From the NCBI GenBank assembly GCA_964516325.1, contig CAZFAP010000067.1, positions 1 through 22,973 on the forward strand: DNA of 22,973 nt, read 5' to 3'. Shown in pieces: positions 14,048 to 22,533 of this stretch (within the stretch, counting starts at the first letter, position 1; every line of letters begins with the position of its first letter). Both the position numbers and the translations under genes were made by a program. The notes beneath the pieces were generated by a model. The model made no database searches, was not told where the DNA came from, and saw nothing but the letters and a program-made list of their open reading frames with translations. The stretch is from CAZFAP01 sp964516325 (lineage in GTDB: Bacteria > Auribacterota > JABMQX01).

Positions 14048-14914
14048 ATGGAGCAATCGCGTACCACGGTTTCGGTAATTGTCGCGACGTACGAGCGACC
14101 GAAGCATCTCTGGTTCACGCTCCTTGCGTTGAACCGGCAAACGGTCGCGTTCGATGAAATCGTCATCGCCGACGACGGATCGGCGGAAGAGACGCGAGCC
14201 GCCATAGAGAAGTTCTCTTCCCAATCGAGCATTCGCACGGTGCACGTCTGGCAGAAGCACGAGGATAATCGCGTGGCGAGGTCGCGTAACAACGCGATCA
14301 GAGCAGCCACCGGCGAGTACCTGGTGTTTCTTGACCAGGATTGCGTTCCTTCTGCGGACTTCCTCAAAGCCCACGTTTCGATCCGGCAGCCTCGCGTATT
14401 TCTGGTCGGCTCCTGCGTTTTCCTTGATGAAGCCAAAACGGGTCAACTCACCGAGGCGGACGTCAGAAGCGGGCGCCTTGAAGAACTCCTCGACGAGGTG
14501 GAGATGAAAAAGCTGCGAAAAGCTCACTGGAAGGACAACTTTTACGGCTTCTTTCGGAGATACCTGTGGGCGATAAAATCGAAGCCGAAATTGAGGGGCG
14601 GGAATTTTTCGATTCACAAGGCGGACCTGCTTGCCGTAAATGGGTTTGACGAAAATTATGTCGGATGGGGACAGGAGGACGACGACCTCGGACGCCGCTT
14701 ATACCTGGCCGGGATGTCCGCGCGAAGCGTGATAGCTTCTGCGATAACCTTTCACCTCCATCATTCGCCGCCTTCGGGGGCGACTCCGCGCTGGCGAGAT
14801 GGTCGAAACGTTCAGTATTTCCTCAGAAAAAACGTTTCTCCTTTCGCCCAGAATGGTCTGATGAAGGAAACCGGCGCCCCGCCGGAGGACGTGCAGGTTC
14901 GGCTTTATCGCTGA
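14048..14914 (+). CDS. Family 2 glycosyltransferase
   Basis: A 288-residue GT-A-fold sugar transferase, probably cytoplasmic or membrane-peripheral, adding a sugar from a nucleotide donor to a surface glycan. The N-terminus VSVIVATYERP (8-18) and ADDGS (41-45) are the usual nucleotide-binding strands. The metal-binding DxD is DQD at 96-98. The C-terminal part has NGFDENYVGWGQEDDDLGRR (about 198-217), the acceptor-site/catalytic motif of the chondroitin-polymerase and galactosyltransferase-like (Glyco_transf_7C) subgroup. The Shine-Dalgarno is weak. Its end overlaps that of the convergent GT4 gene by ten bases. A clear promoter lies upstream. Confidence 0.87.
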   Translation: MEQSRTTVSVIVATYERPKHLWFTLLALNRQTVAFDEIVIADDGSAEETRAAIEKFSSQSSIRTVHVWQKHEDNRVARSRNNAIRAATGEYLVFLDQDCVPSADFLKAHVSIRQPRVFLVGSCVFLDEAKTGQLTEADVRSGRLEELLDEVEMKKLRKAHWKDNFYGFFRRYLWAIKSKPKLRGGNFSIHKADLLAVNGFDENYVGWGQEDDDLGRRLYLAGMSARSVIASAITFHLHHSPPSGATPRWRDGRNVQYFLRKNVSPFAQNGLMKETGAPPEDVQVRLYR

Positions 14915-16005
14915 CTCATGGTCGCTCCAAAGCCCAGAAACCGCTCGTACGTGCGGATGGTCTTTTCCACCATGTTCTCGACCGCGAACCGCTCAGCGAC
15001 GGCGTGTTTCGCTGCCCTGCCAATTCTCTCCCTGAGTTGCGGTTCATCTGCAAGTCGCATGACAGCGTTGGCGATGGCGCCTGGCGACCGGGGAGGAATC
15101 AACAATCCAGTCTTCTCGTGCTCGACGACCTCCAGTAGCCCGCCAACCCTTGTTGCGACAACCGGCAGCTCCTGAGACATCGCTTCGATGACCGCTTTCC
15201 CCAAACCCTCCTGCAAAGAAGGCATGACAAAACAATCGAAGGAGCGCAACGCTCGGAACGCGTTCGGTATTTCGCCCGTAAGATAGACCCGGCAACCTTC
15301 AGACTGAGCCGTCCAATGGAGCTCGCTTACTTCCCGCGGGAGACAGCCGTGGCGGTCGCGGCCGACTATTACGATGGCAAATCGCCGGGAAGCCGCTCGG
15401 ATGAGGGCGGCGGAGCGAATGAGATATTGGAGTCCCTTAACTTTGCGGACATTGGCTATCGTCCCCGCCACGAAAACGTCCGGTGAGATTCCCAGGCGCT
15501 TTCGGAGGTCAATCTGCTCGCCTTTGTACCAGTTCGGGGCATGAGCATCGTAAATCGTCTCCGTCCTCGCCGGTTCCACACCTGCCGCGATGAGCGACCT
15601 CCTCACCGCGTCGGAGACCGCGATGAAGCAGTCAATTCGCTTTCCAAAATACCGCAAGCGATCGAGAGGATTCACTTTCGAGATTTTTAGTATGGCGCCA
15701 CGAAACCAGAAGACCTTCGGTCGCCGTATCCCCCACAGCGCCAGGAGCGTTGGCAGGCAAGCTCTGCTGGTGAAAATGTGGACGATGTCAAAGCCGCCCT
15801 CGATTACCGTTCGGCGAATGAGCCGGACTGCTGCGAGATCATAAGGAAACCGCAGGGACAGATGTTCCAGTTCAGCCCCTTGAACGGGGATGTTTCGCCG
15901 AGCACTTCTCGCGAGGAGCTTGACGTAGATTCCGCGGCTCGCAAGGCCGCTGGCCAACGCAGCCTCCGACCTGTCAGGACCAGGATGGACGAAAAGAACA
16001 CGCAT
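14905..16005 (-). CDS. Family 4 glycosyltransferase
   Basis: A 366-residue GT-B-fold retaining glycosyltransferase. The N-terminal Rossmann domain begins MRVLFVHPGPDRSEAALASG and includes FDIVHIFTS (72-80). The C-terminal donor-binding domain has VGRD near 214 and the E-x7-E motif at E266/E274 in SLQEGLGKAVIEAM, followed by VGGLLEVVEHEKTGLLIPP. The start at ATG 16005 matches the family start; an in-frame TTG at 16038 would add 11 unlikely residues. It lies 107 bases downstream of the O-antigen ligase-like gene on the same strand, so the two probably form a transcription unit for a surface polysaccharide. Confidence 0.87.
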   Translation of the reverse strand: MRVLFVHPGPDRSEAALASGLASRGIYVKLLARSARRNIPVQGAELEHLSLRFPYDLAAVRLIRRTVIEGGFDIVHIFTSRACLPTLLALWGIRRPKVFWFRGAILKISKVNPLDRLRYFGKRIDCFIAVSDAVRRSLIAAGVEPARTETIYDAHAPNWYKGEQIDLRKRLGISPDVFVAGTIANVRKVKGLQYLIRSAALIRAASRRFAIVIVGRDRHGCLPREVSELHWTAQSEGCRVYLTGEIPNAFRALRSFDCFVMPSLQEGLGKAVIEAMSQELPVVATRVGGLLEVVEHEKTGLLIPPRSPGAIANAVMRLADEPQLRERIGRAAKHAVAERFAVENMVEKTIRTYERFLGFGATMSQR

Positions 16006-16111
16006 GTCGCACGGTTCGGGGACTATTCGCACCAGCAATCAATATGGCGCTCCGTTTCGCGAGGGAGAAGCGAAGCCGCCTTACGACTCCGGGCCGCTCC
16101 CTGCGCGGGCT

Positions 16112-17494
16112 TCAACTTTCCTGCATCTGCCCCCTTGTGGGCAATCGGGGCGAGTTGCGACTATCCTTCACCTGCCCCGTGATCGCCCCGCTAATCGCAA
16201 TCAATAGCCACAAGAGCGACCTGAGCAGTCCATCGGGGACTTCCGCCAGGCAATAGATGGAGACACCGAGAAAAGAGGTCAACACGCTCGCATGGAATCC
16301 AGCAAGGGGGCCGCGGCTCGCCGCGTATCCTCGGAGCAAACGGAGAATCGTTGCAGCCCAAAGCCAAAAAATCGTGAGGAGCCCGACCGCTCCGGTCTCA
16401 AAGGCGGTTTGGAGAAGTATGCTGTGGGCGTGCTCGTAAGGAATCGGCGAACCCCGAAAACGCGAATGATACACCGCCTGGTAGTTTTTCTTTCCGAAGC
16501 CGTACCCGAACACAGGCTTTTCAGAGACCAGCTTGCCAACGTTCTGCCAGTTTTCGACGCGAAAAGTGAGTGTCTTCGCCGTCTCGTCAAGAAACCTTGG
16601 GTTCAAGAGCCGGAGGTTCAGGTAAACGAGAGCGAATAAGCTACCCACCACCACAAGAGAAAGCACCTTCCGCTTGCGAGGTCTAACCACTGCCGCCCCG
16701 CAAAGCACCATCCCAGCCAACGAAAGCTGTGCTGTTCGGGATGCCGTAACATACATCAGGAAGAGGCTAAGAGCGATAAAACAACCGTGCACGGCTTTCA
16801 GCCAGACGTTGCGCGAGGCGGAAAGAAGATAAGCCGCAATGGGCAAGAGAAGCATGAGGATAGCCGACGCGGTGTTCGGGTGACCGTGATAGGGGCCGAA
16901 AACCCATCGTTCGCCCCACTGCCATTCTTCACCTAATCCGCGCAGATATATGACCACGTCGTAAATGCAGACTATCAGGGACGCGAAAACGAGGAGTTGG
17001 AGAAAGCCGAACAGGAAAGACCGGTTTCTGAAAAGCCGCCACGCGGCAAAGACCATCGCGAGGACAACGAAGAATTTCTCTGCCTCCCTGAAGCTCCATC
17101 TCCGGTGAACCGAGTACGCGACGGAAGCCGCAACCAGGACTCCGTAAATGAGGATTGCGAGGGACAATGCGTCGGGCTTCCTGGAAAAAATGTCCTTTCG
17201 GTCATGAATGAGCACGAACAAAAACGACGACCAGACCACAACATCCCTCACCGCTGAAGAAGGGTGCAGGACGAGTGCGAGCGCGAGAGCCATCAACAGT
17301 CCCGCCCTGACCAGCCACATCCGCCTCTGAGCGGCGCCAAGTTCAGCCCACCTTATTCTGGCGGCAACGCCGACGGCCTCGCCTATCTCGGGAAGCCACG
17401 CATCGGCGACAGGGAGCCAGCGATGCCGTGGGGGGCGGGTCTTCGAGTTGTCGCGGATCGTCAGGCCATTCACTCTCTTCACTCGACGGGTCAT
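16112..17494 (-). CDS. O-antigen ligase / Wzy-like polymerase family membrane protein
   Basis: A 460-residue polytopic inner-membrane protein with about ten hydrophobic segments. The N-terminus up to about residue 50 is basic and soluble. The large periplasmic loop of the Wzy_C/WaaL family is seen at about 310-365: RVENWQNVGKLVSEKPVFGY, then YGFGKKNYQAVY and YEHAHSILLQTAFETGAVG, with the conserved H and the GxGxxxY-type motif. It would polymerise glycan repeat units or ligate a glycan to a lipid acceptor. Sequence alone does not tell which. The ATG at 17494 is the first in frame. It precedes the GT4 gene on the minus strand and is divergent from the next GT4. Confidence 0.85.
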   Translation of the reverse strand: MTRRVKRVNGLTIRDNSKTRPPRHRWLPVADAWLPEIGEAVGVAARIRWAELGAAQRRMWLVRAGLLMALALALVLHPSSAVRDVVVWSSFLFVLIHDRKDIFSRKPDALSLAILIYGVLVAASVAYSVHRRWSFREAEKFFVVLAMVFAAWRLFRNRSFLFGFLQLLVFASLIVCIYDVVIYLRGLGEEWQWGERWVFGPYHGHPNTASAILMLLLPIAAYLLSASRNVWLKAVHGCFIALSLFLMYVTASRTAQLSLAGMVLCGAAVVRPRKRKVLSLVVVGSLFALVYLNLRLLNPRFLDETAKTLTFRVENWQNVGKLVSEKPVFGYGFGKKNYQAVYHSRFRGSPIPYEHAHSILLQTAFETGAVGLLTIFWLWAATILRLLRGYAASRGPLAGFHASVLTSFLGVSIYCLAEVPDGLLRSLLWLLIAISGAITGQVKDSRNSPRLPTRGQMQES

Positions 17495-17781
17495 TTGGGG
17501 CAGCGGCTCCTTCTTGGCGAGAGAAGCTTTTTCATCGTGAGGACCACTGTTTCAGGGGGCTCCAGTAGAACCGAGAAGGTGAAAAGCCCGCATCTCCCCA
17601 CCATGTTAAAGCATTTTCGGACAACTCGCACAGCGAAACTTTGGTCGCCGGGGCCACGCTGCCATCCACTGCGTGTCGGTTACCGAAATGCGAAGCCCCC
17701 AGAAATTGCTTGAAGGCACAAGCTCCACCTCGTACCATTCCTCCAGGGTCAGCTTCAAGTGTCGTGTTTTCGGTCGCCCGA
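17495..17781. other. Divergent intergenic region in the polysaccharide locus
   Basis: About 290 bases between the ligase gene (leftwards) and the second GT4 gene (rightwards). A minus-strand ORF from 17920 to 17606 crosses it, but it overlaps the GT4 coding start and has no recognised features. No confident promoter was found. Confidence 0.35.
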
Positions 17782-18921
17782 ATGCCTGCCTCAACGCCAA
17801 TGTCCGAAGGGCAAGCCCCCTTTTATCCCGTATTGCATATTGACACGGGGAGAACCTGGGGCGGTGGACAACAACAGGTTCTCTACCTTCACCGGGGTTT
17901 GCTTGAGCGAGGCGTGCCATCCATTCTCATTTCCCAGAAAGGCTCATCTCTCGCCGAGAAAGCTGCCATTGAATCCCTCCCCATCATCGAGATGCGAATG
18001 AAGCCGCCGTTCCTGCCGCTGACGGCGCTCAGGATAGCAGGGCTTGCCCGCGCCAATAAGGTGCGGACAATTCACACGCACACTTCTCATGCACATTCCC
18101 TTGGGCTTCTGGTCGCTTCGCTGCTCAAGAGCAACGTTCGCATGGTCGTCTCCCGGAGAGTGCTCTTTCCGCCTAAGCGAAATCTCATCAGCCGACGAAA
18201 ATATCTCGCTCGCGGAATCAGATACATCGCGATTTCTCAAGCGGTTAAGGAAGCGCTCGTCAGAATCGGCCTCCCTGAAGAGGATGTCTCTATGGTGTAT
18301 TCGGGGATTGATGTCGAGAGGTTTTCCCGAGCCGACAGCGAAAGGGCGAAGCAGCTCGCGGACGAGCTTCGAATCCCTGCCGGAAGCGTCGTCGTGGGAA
18401 GCGTTGGAAGCCTTGTCCCCTGCAAGGGGCACGCGGTGCTCATTGAGGCTGTCGGCAGGCTCGTGAAGGAAATCCCAAACATCGTTTGTCTCATCGTGGG
18501 GGAGGGGTCGGAGAAGGCTCACCTCGAGTCGCTCATCCGCCGCCACGCCCTTCAGCGGAAGGTCATTCTGGCGGGACAGCGAAAGGAAATACCCGAGTTG
18601 CTTTCAGTGATGAGCGTCTTCGTTATGCCATCGCTTGAGGAAGGACTCGGGTTAGCGCTCTTGGAAGCTATGGCGGCGGGCAAGCCGGTCATTGCCTCCG
18701 GCGTGGGCGGCATACGGGAGGTCATCACCCATGGCGAAAGCGGGCTTCTCGTCCCGCCGGGGGATCCGGAGACCCTTGCCAGGGCGCTGATTGCCCTGTT
18801 CGGCGACCCCGCTCGCATGTCGTCGGTCGGGTTTCGGGCAAAAAATCGGGTCAGAGAATGCTTCTCCCGCGAATCAATGGTGGAAGGCACGCTGAACGTA
18901 TATCGCAGCCTTGGAAGATAG
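17782..18921 (+). CDS. Family 4 glycosyltransferase
   Basis: A 379-residue GT-B glycosyltransferase distinct from the one at 14905-16005. The N-terminal domain has the glycine-rich acceptor loop HIDTGRTWGGGQQQVLYLHR (19-38) and IHTHTSHAHSLG. The C-terminal domain has GSVGSLVPCKGH (206-217), IVGEGSEK and the E-x7-E motif at E287/E295 in SLEEGLGLALLEAM, then VGGIREVITHGESGLLVPPG. The start is uncertain: ATG 17782 and ATG 17800 both lack a Shine-Dalgarno, and the frame is open to a GTG at 17641 whose extra residues do not look like family sequence. It probably belongs to the same surface glycan pathway as its neighbours. Confidence 0.85.
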   Translation: MPASTPMSEGQAPFYPVLHIDTGRTWGGGQQQVLYLHRGLLERGVPSILISQKGSSLAEKAAIESLPIIEMRMKPPFLPLTALRIAGLARANKVRTIHTHTSHAHSLGLLVASLLKSNVRMVVSRRVLFPPKRNLISRRKYLARGIRYIAISQAVKEALVRIGLPEEDVSMVYSGIDVERFSRADSERAKQLADELRIPAGSVVVGSVGSLVPCKGHAVLIEAVGRLVKEIPNIVCLIVGEGSEKAHLESLIRRHALQRKVILAGQRKEIPELLSVMSVFVMPSLEEGLGLALLEAMAAGKPVIASGVGGIREVITHGESGLLVPPGDPETLARALIALFGDPARMSSVGFRAKNRVRECFSRESMVEGTLNVYRSLGR

Positions 18922-19076
18922 AGGACGGCCGGAAATGTGCGCCACTGCACTGCCCCGGTTTGCCGTGATCCCATTAGACGAGGGACAGGCGCACGCGGGT
19001 GGAGATTCCACGCAGTCGCGGGGATCGAATCGCGCGGTAGCGGCCTCAGTGCGAAGGCACCTTCCAATCAGCGGCA

Positions 19077-19604
19077 TTAGAATTCCAGGTCGGGAGGCTC
19101 ATCGTCGTCGTCCGAAAAGCGGTTCGCTTGCCCCTCCATCGGACTCAGGAACCTTTCCTGCCACTGGTATTCGGCGATGAGCTGGTCAAGAGCGGCGGAA
19201 CGTTGATCGTTCGTATCAATGAAACGCACGCCCATTCGGTAGCTGCCCGCGGAAAGCACCCCAACCCAGACAACCTGACAGAGCGCCCTGAAATGCTTTA
19301 CCTGACGCTGGACAAGCCTCCGGATCAGAGGAAGGAGATACTCTTGAGGCTCCGGAAGGACGACTTCAAAGGCAAGGATCGTCCCCACTCGGTAGGGTTT
19401 GTTCACTTCGAAAGCCAGTCCGCCTCTTGCGATATTGATCCCGCTCGCTTTCCTTGCGATAGCGTTGGCCCAATAGGAGGTATGACCGGAGGAAGCGGTC
19501 TTGCCTTCCGCCGACACCTCCGCCTCAAGCACAGTTACTGGAAAGCACTGGCATAGCCTCCGTGCTCTCCTCTTTTCGCACCCACCACGCCATCTCTGAA
19601 TCAT
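19077..19604 (-). CDS. PilZ domain protein, probable c-di-GMP effector
   Basis: A 175-residue protein in which about residues 10-155 form a PilZ beta barrel. The N-terminal arginine motif RxxxR occurs as R12-R16 (KRRARR). The second motif, usually D/NxSxxG, reads NIARGG (57-62), so the serine is alanine and ligand affinity may be altered. Later strands GTILAFEVVLPE, CQVVWVGVL and YRMGVRFID are typical of PilZ. It probably senses cyclic di-GMP and its position after three glycosyltransferases suggests control of polysaccharide production or export, which is inference from context. The acidic tail DDDDEPPDLEF is unusual. The ATG at 19604 lacks a strong ribosome binding site. Confidence 0.78.
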   Translation of the reverse strand: MIQRWRGGCEKRRARRLCQCFPVTVLEAEVSAEGKTASSGHTSYWANAIARKASGINIARGGLAFEVNKPYRVGTILAFEVVLPEPQEYLLPLIRRLVQRQVKHFRALCQVVWVGVLSAGSYRMGVRFIDTNDQRSAALDQLIAEYQWQERFLSPMEGQANRFSDDDDEPPDLEF

Positions 19605-19764
19605 AGCGCAGGCCCTCTCTCAAGATTCGGCGTTGATAGACCAGGATCAGAATTGCGTTTTCGATCAAGAATCCGTTTTTGGGCCCCCCCACATAAAGCA
19701 CTGGCGGTTGCCCACTTTGCTCCATCCCTCACAGAAACGCGGCGGCCCATCGAAGAATCAAAAG

Positions 19765-19902
19765 TCAGTTCTGGCGCGATGAGTCGCCGGTGTCCTCCAC
19801 CTCCGCATACTGTGCAACCGCGTCCTTCCAGCCTCTGATGTAGCTGAGCATCATGCATCCCAAAAGCGCTGCACCAGTCAACAAAGCTGCTACCGGGTCC
19901 AT
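19765..19902 (-). CDS. 45-residue single-pass membrane mini-protein
   Basis: A short ORF with GGAGAG six bases before the ATG. The N-terminal half (about residues 4-22, AALLTGAALLGCMMLSY) is a hydrophobic helix, followed by a basic RGWKDAV and an acidic polar tail. It lies upstream of the PilZ gene on the same strand with about 160 bases between. No family is recognised. Good ribosome binding site plus plausible topology favour a real gene, though the size makes chance possible. Confidence 0.45.
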   Translation of the reverse strand: MDPVAALLTGAALLGCMMLSYIRGWKDAVAQYAEVEDTGDSSRQN

Positions 19903-20150
19903 TTCAGTCTCTCCATAGCCCCTGATTTGGCTCTTTCGATTAACGACTTGTTTTGTGTCGGTTTCTCTCGTGGATTGAAGGATTCACGTGGAATGTAAAT
20001 GAAAACGTGCGTTGCATGAGAGCAATGTCAACCTGCCGGTGGGACCCCAACGGACTTCTTGGTGGAACAAAAAACAGGCCAAACGCCGTTAGCGCCGTAA
20101 TCCCCTGCGCGGCAACATGAAGCGAAAACAGCCATTCGGCTCTGCCCCGC

Positions 20151-20168
20151 CAATCGTGTTTACGATTG
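20151..20168. promoter_or_regulatory. Small perfect palindrome
   Basis: CAATCGT-GTTT-ACGATTG, a perfect 7-bp inverted repeat in otherwise featureless sequence. It may be an operator or RNA hairpin; it is 120 bases upstream of the predicted promoter and lacks a T-run, so it is not a clear terminator. Confidence 0.25.
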
Positions 20169-20289
20169 TCAACGTTCGTTCCCCCAAAAAAACACCGGTC
20201 CCCATCTTTTCTGCCCCGGATAACGCCCGCGAAACCCCGCGTGTGCGACACGGCTCTCGCGCCTTTCTCGTTCCTCACTCCCAAAGTCC

Positions 20290-20318
20290 TTGTCTGGGGT
20301 GCGCGTTTGGTCTATATT
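20290..20318 (+). promoter_or_regulatory. Sigma70-like promoter for the isomerase-like gene
   Basis: TTGTCT (20290-20295) and TATATT (20313-20318) with a 17-base spacer, 65 bases before the ATG at 20384. Confidence 0.55.
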
Positions 20319-20383
20319 CGCTCTGAGACCTTTTGCAGAAGTTGACGTTTTCTGACCGAAAACAGATTCTTAGGAGGTGAACG

Positions 20384-21295
20384 ATGGCTGATCGAGTTAT
20401 GAACCGCAGGAATTTCTTGAAAACAACAGCCGCTGGAGTCGGCGGAGTTGGTCTCGTCCTGGCAGGCCGCTTATCTTCCTCATCCCTCGCCGCCGAAGCA
20501 GGGGAGGCGAAGCCGGGCGAACTCCGTCTTTCTGTCTGCATAGATATGATTTTCCGCGACCGCCCTTTCCTCGAGAGAATTGACCTCGTGGCAAAATGCG
20601 GGCTGCCCGCTTTTGAGTTCTGGAGCTGGCGAAACAAGGACATTGACGGCATCCTCGAAAGGAAAAAGGCTACGGGCTTGGAGGTCTCCGCGTTCTGCGT
20701 TGACCCCGGCTCTCAGCTCACACGCTCCGACTCGAAGGAGAAATTCGTCACGGCTGTCCGCGAGACGATTCCCGTTCTGAAGAAGCTCGGCGCAAAGCGG
20801 ATGCTCGTGACGACCGGAAACGAAATTTCGGACGTTCCGCGAGAAAAGCAGCACCAGAGCATCGTGGAGTGTTTGAAAGCGGCTGCGCCCGTCGTCGAGG
20901 ACGCGGGAATAACGATTGTGCTTGAGCCTCTAAACACCCTCGTTGACCACAGGGGGTATTATCTGTGGAGTTCGCTGGAGGGATTCCAAATCCTGCGTGA
21001 GGTCGGGAGCAAAAACGTCAGGCTCCTCTACGACATCTACCACCAGCAAATCATGGAGGGGAACCTCATCGCGAACATCACCAGGAACATTGACCTCATC
21101 GAACATTTCCACGTCGCGGATGTCCCCGGAAGGCACGAGCCGGGCACTGGCGAAATCAATTACCTCAACGTGTTCAAGGCAATCGCCACGTCGAGCTACA
21201 AAGGCTACGTCGGTCTTGAATTCGGCCCCACGAAATCCGGCGAGGAAGCGCTGAAGCACGTCAAGGAGCTTGCACAACAAGCCGAGGCGGTGTAA
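20384..21295 (+). CDS. Tat-exported hydroxypyruvate isomerase-like TIM barrel protein
   Basis: A 303-residue protein with a twin-arginine signal: NRRNFLKTTA at 7-16, a hydrophobic glycine-rich core and a likely cleavage near SLAAEA (about 34-39). The mature part is an AP-endonuclease-2/xylose-isomerase-like TIM barrel. Family landmarks are VLEPLNTLVDH (about 178-188, with a metal-binding Glu), LLYDIYHQQIMEG, and DVPGRHEPGTGEINY (about 245-259), the signature of hydroxypyruvate isomerases, followed by GLEFGPT. It would isomerise or epimerise a sugar acid or related ketose, but export to the periplasm argues for a role in carbohydrate breakdown rather than intracellular hydroxypyruvate metabolism. 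AGGAGG six bases before the ATG fixes the start. It appears monocistronic. Confidence 0.88.
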   Translation: MADRVMNRRNFLKTTAAGVGGVGLVLAGRLSSSSLAAEAGEAKPGELRLSVCIDMIFRDRPFLERIDLVAKCGLPAFEFWSWRNKDIDGILERKKATGLEVSAFCVDPGSQLTRSDSKEKFVTAVRETIPVLKKLGAKRMLVTTGNEISDVPREKQHQSIVECLKAAAPVVEDAGITIVLEPLNTLVDHRGYYLWSSLEGFQILREVGSKNVRLLYDIYHQQIMEGNLIANITRNIDLIEHFHVADVPGRHEPGTGEINYLNVFKAIATSSYKGYVGLEFGPTKSGEEALKHVKELAQQAEAV

Positions 21296-21403
21296 AATGA
21301 GCAAGGAGCGGATTGGAATACCCGGAACGGAGTGATGCCCGCATCGAACGCGAGGGGCAACGGATGCTTCTCGTGGTTTGTATGAAGGAAGGGAGGGAAT
21401 CAC

Positions 21404-22423
21404 ATGCCTATAGCCGTTGACGATGACAGGGGGACAACCCCACTGGGCGAGGAGGAATTCGAAGACGAAGCGGAATTGCAGGCGTGTCTTGAGCGCAGTC
21501 CGTGTCTCCTCATTTGTGAGTCTGAGCCTCCCGTGGCCACAGTCGGCAGAGAGGTGAGTCTGCCCTCGGCAGGCATCCTTGACCTTCTGGCTGTGGACAG
21601 GGAGGGCCTGCCCGTTGCGGTTGAGGTCAAACTGGCCCGCAACGCGCAATCGCGGAGGGAAGTGGTCGCCCAGGCGTTCGACTATGTCGCCGACCTTTCG
21701 GAACTCGATTTTGATGAGCTTGACGACCTCGTTGACGGCGCGCTGGCGGGAGCGCTACAGGAACTTGTCGGTCCCGAGCAGCTCGTCGCTGTGCGCAAAC
21801 AACGCGCCACGAACCTTCGAGCCGGCCGCATCCGACTCGTTATCGCCGTGGATTCGGCGCCGGACGACCTCATCCGTATTGTTCGATACATAACGGAGCA
21901 TAGCGACATTGACGTGCGACTTGTCTCCGTGAGCAAGAGCAAGTTCGAAGAAAAAAGAATCCTCGTGCCCCGCATCCTTGTCGCACGGGCCAGCGACGCC
22001 CCCGCCACAGTCCGACGCGTCAGCCCTGATCCCGCTTTCCTCGCCGTCGTTGACGCCTATGATCGGACGGCGGATGAAGAGTGGAAGACACGGGGCCACG
22101 CGCGCGTATACCGAGAGATCCGCCGCGATGAATGGCCACGGCACCTTCACTACGCTTTCGTGAACTACCCGGATGAAGATGAAGTCGGGATAGAACTCCA
22201 TCTTCAGTCGGATGAACTCCGCGGACTCGCGGCCGTTCTGGATCCAATCTCGGGGCAGGAAGTGGGGCACGGTAATCCACTGGGATGGTTGCCTAACCGG
22301 CAGCGTATTCGCGCGAAGGTCGGGAAAGGCCAGAGCCCGGAGGTTGGCGCACGCGCGATGCAGGCGTTAATTGCTCGTACACGTGACATCGTCGAGAATT
22401 ACTTGAAGACCTTAGAAGTCTAA
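21404..22423 (+). CDS. NucS/DUF91-like PD-(D/E)XK nuclease-domain protein
   Basis: A 339-residue protein. Residues about 15-130 fit a restriction-endonuclease-like core: an N-terminal helix with EAELQACLERSP, then ILDLLAVD with the metal-binding Asp near 60, then VEVKLARNAQSRREVVAQAF with E74-x-K76 and a following Gln. This order matches NucS-type/DUF91 nucleases and related domains in restriction and defence proteins. The C-terminal half (about 200-339) is soluble, mixed alpha/beta and not recognised with certainty; it resembles a DUF4268-like module. A purine-rich GGAAGGGAGGG precedes the ATG. It is probably a DNA- or RNA-acting enzyme; whether it repairs DNA or defends against phage is not decided by the sequence. 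Confidence 0.6.
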   Translation: MPIAVDDDRGTTPLGEEEFEDEAELQACLERSPCLLICESEPPVATVGREVSLPSAGILDLLAVDREGLPVAVEVKLARNAQSRREVVAQAFDYVADLSELDFDELDDLVDGALAGALQELVGPEQLVAVRKQRATNLRAGRIRLVIAVDSAPDDLIRIVRYITEHSDIDVRLVSVSKSKFEEKRILVPRILVARASDAPATVRRVSPDPAFLAVVDAYDRTADEEWKTRGHARVYREIRRDEWPRHLHYAFVNYPDEDEVGIELHLQSDELRGLAAVLDPISGQEVGHGNPLGWLPNRQRIRAKVGKGQSPEVGARAMQALIARTRDIVENYLKTLEV

Positions 22424-22533
22424 CCAACCGCTCGAACCGCCGCCCGTTTGGCTGCGTGCTTCAACACGTCTGCTGAGCGCACACGGGTCAGTTCAGTCGG
22501 TAGGCTTCAGGTAAACGGTTTGGAGATGACCTC

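Larger units (their letters stand above)
19903..20383. other. Intergenic region upstream of the Tat-exported isomerase
   Basis: About 480 bases between divergent genes. A minus-strand ORF of 114 codons (20284-19940) has no recognisable feature and is probably chance. The right end holds a good promoter. A 7-bp hairpin, CAATCGT-GTTT-ACGATTG, is at 20151-20168. Confidence 0.5.

Noticed and set aside
17606..17920. Minus-strand ORF of 104 codons upstream of the second GT4
   Set aside because: It overlaps the GT4 start region antisense and has no recognised domain or ribosome binding site; left as unexplained.
19525..19725. Minus-strand ORF of 66 codons between the mini-protein and PilZ gene
   Set aside because: It overlaps the PilZ start in another frame, includes a run of seven Cs that could hide a frameshift, and has no family features.
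19940..20284. Minus-strand ORF of 114 codons in the gap before the isomerase-like gene
   Set aside because: No domain, no ribosome binding site, and its upstream end runs close to the predicted promoter of the opposite gene.
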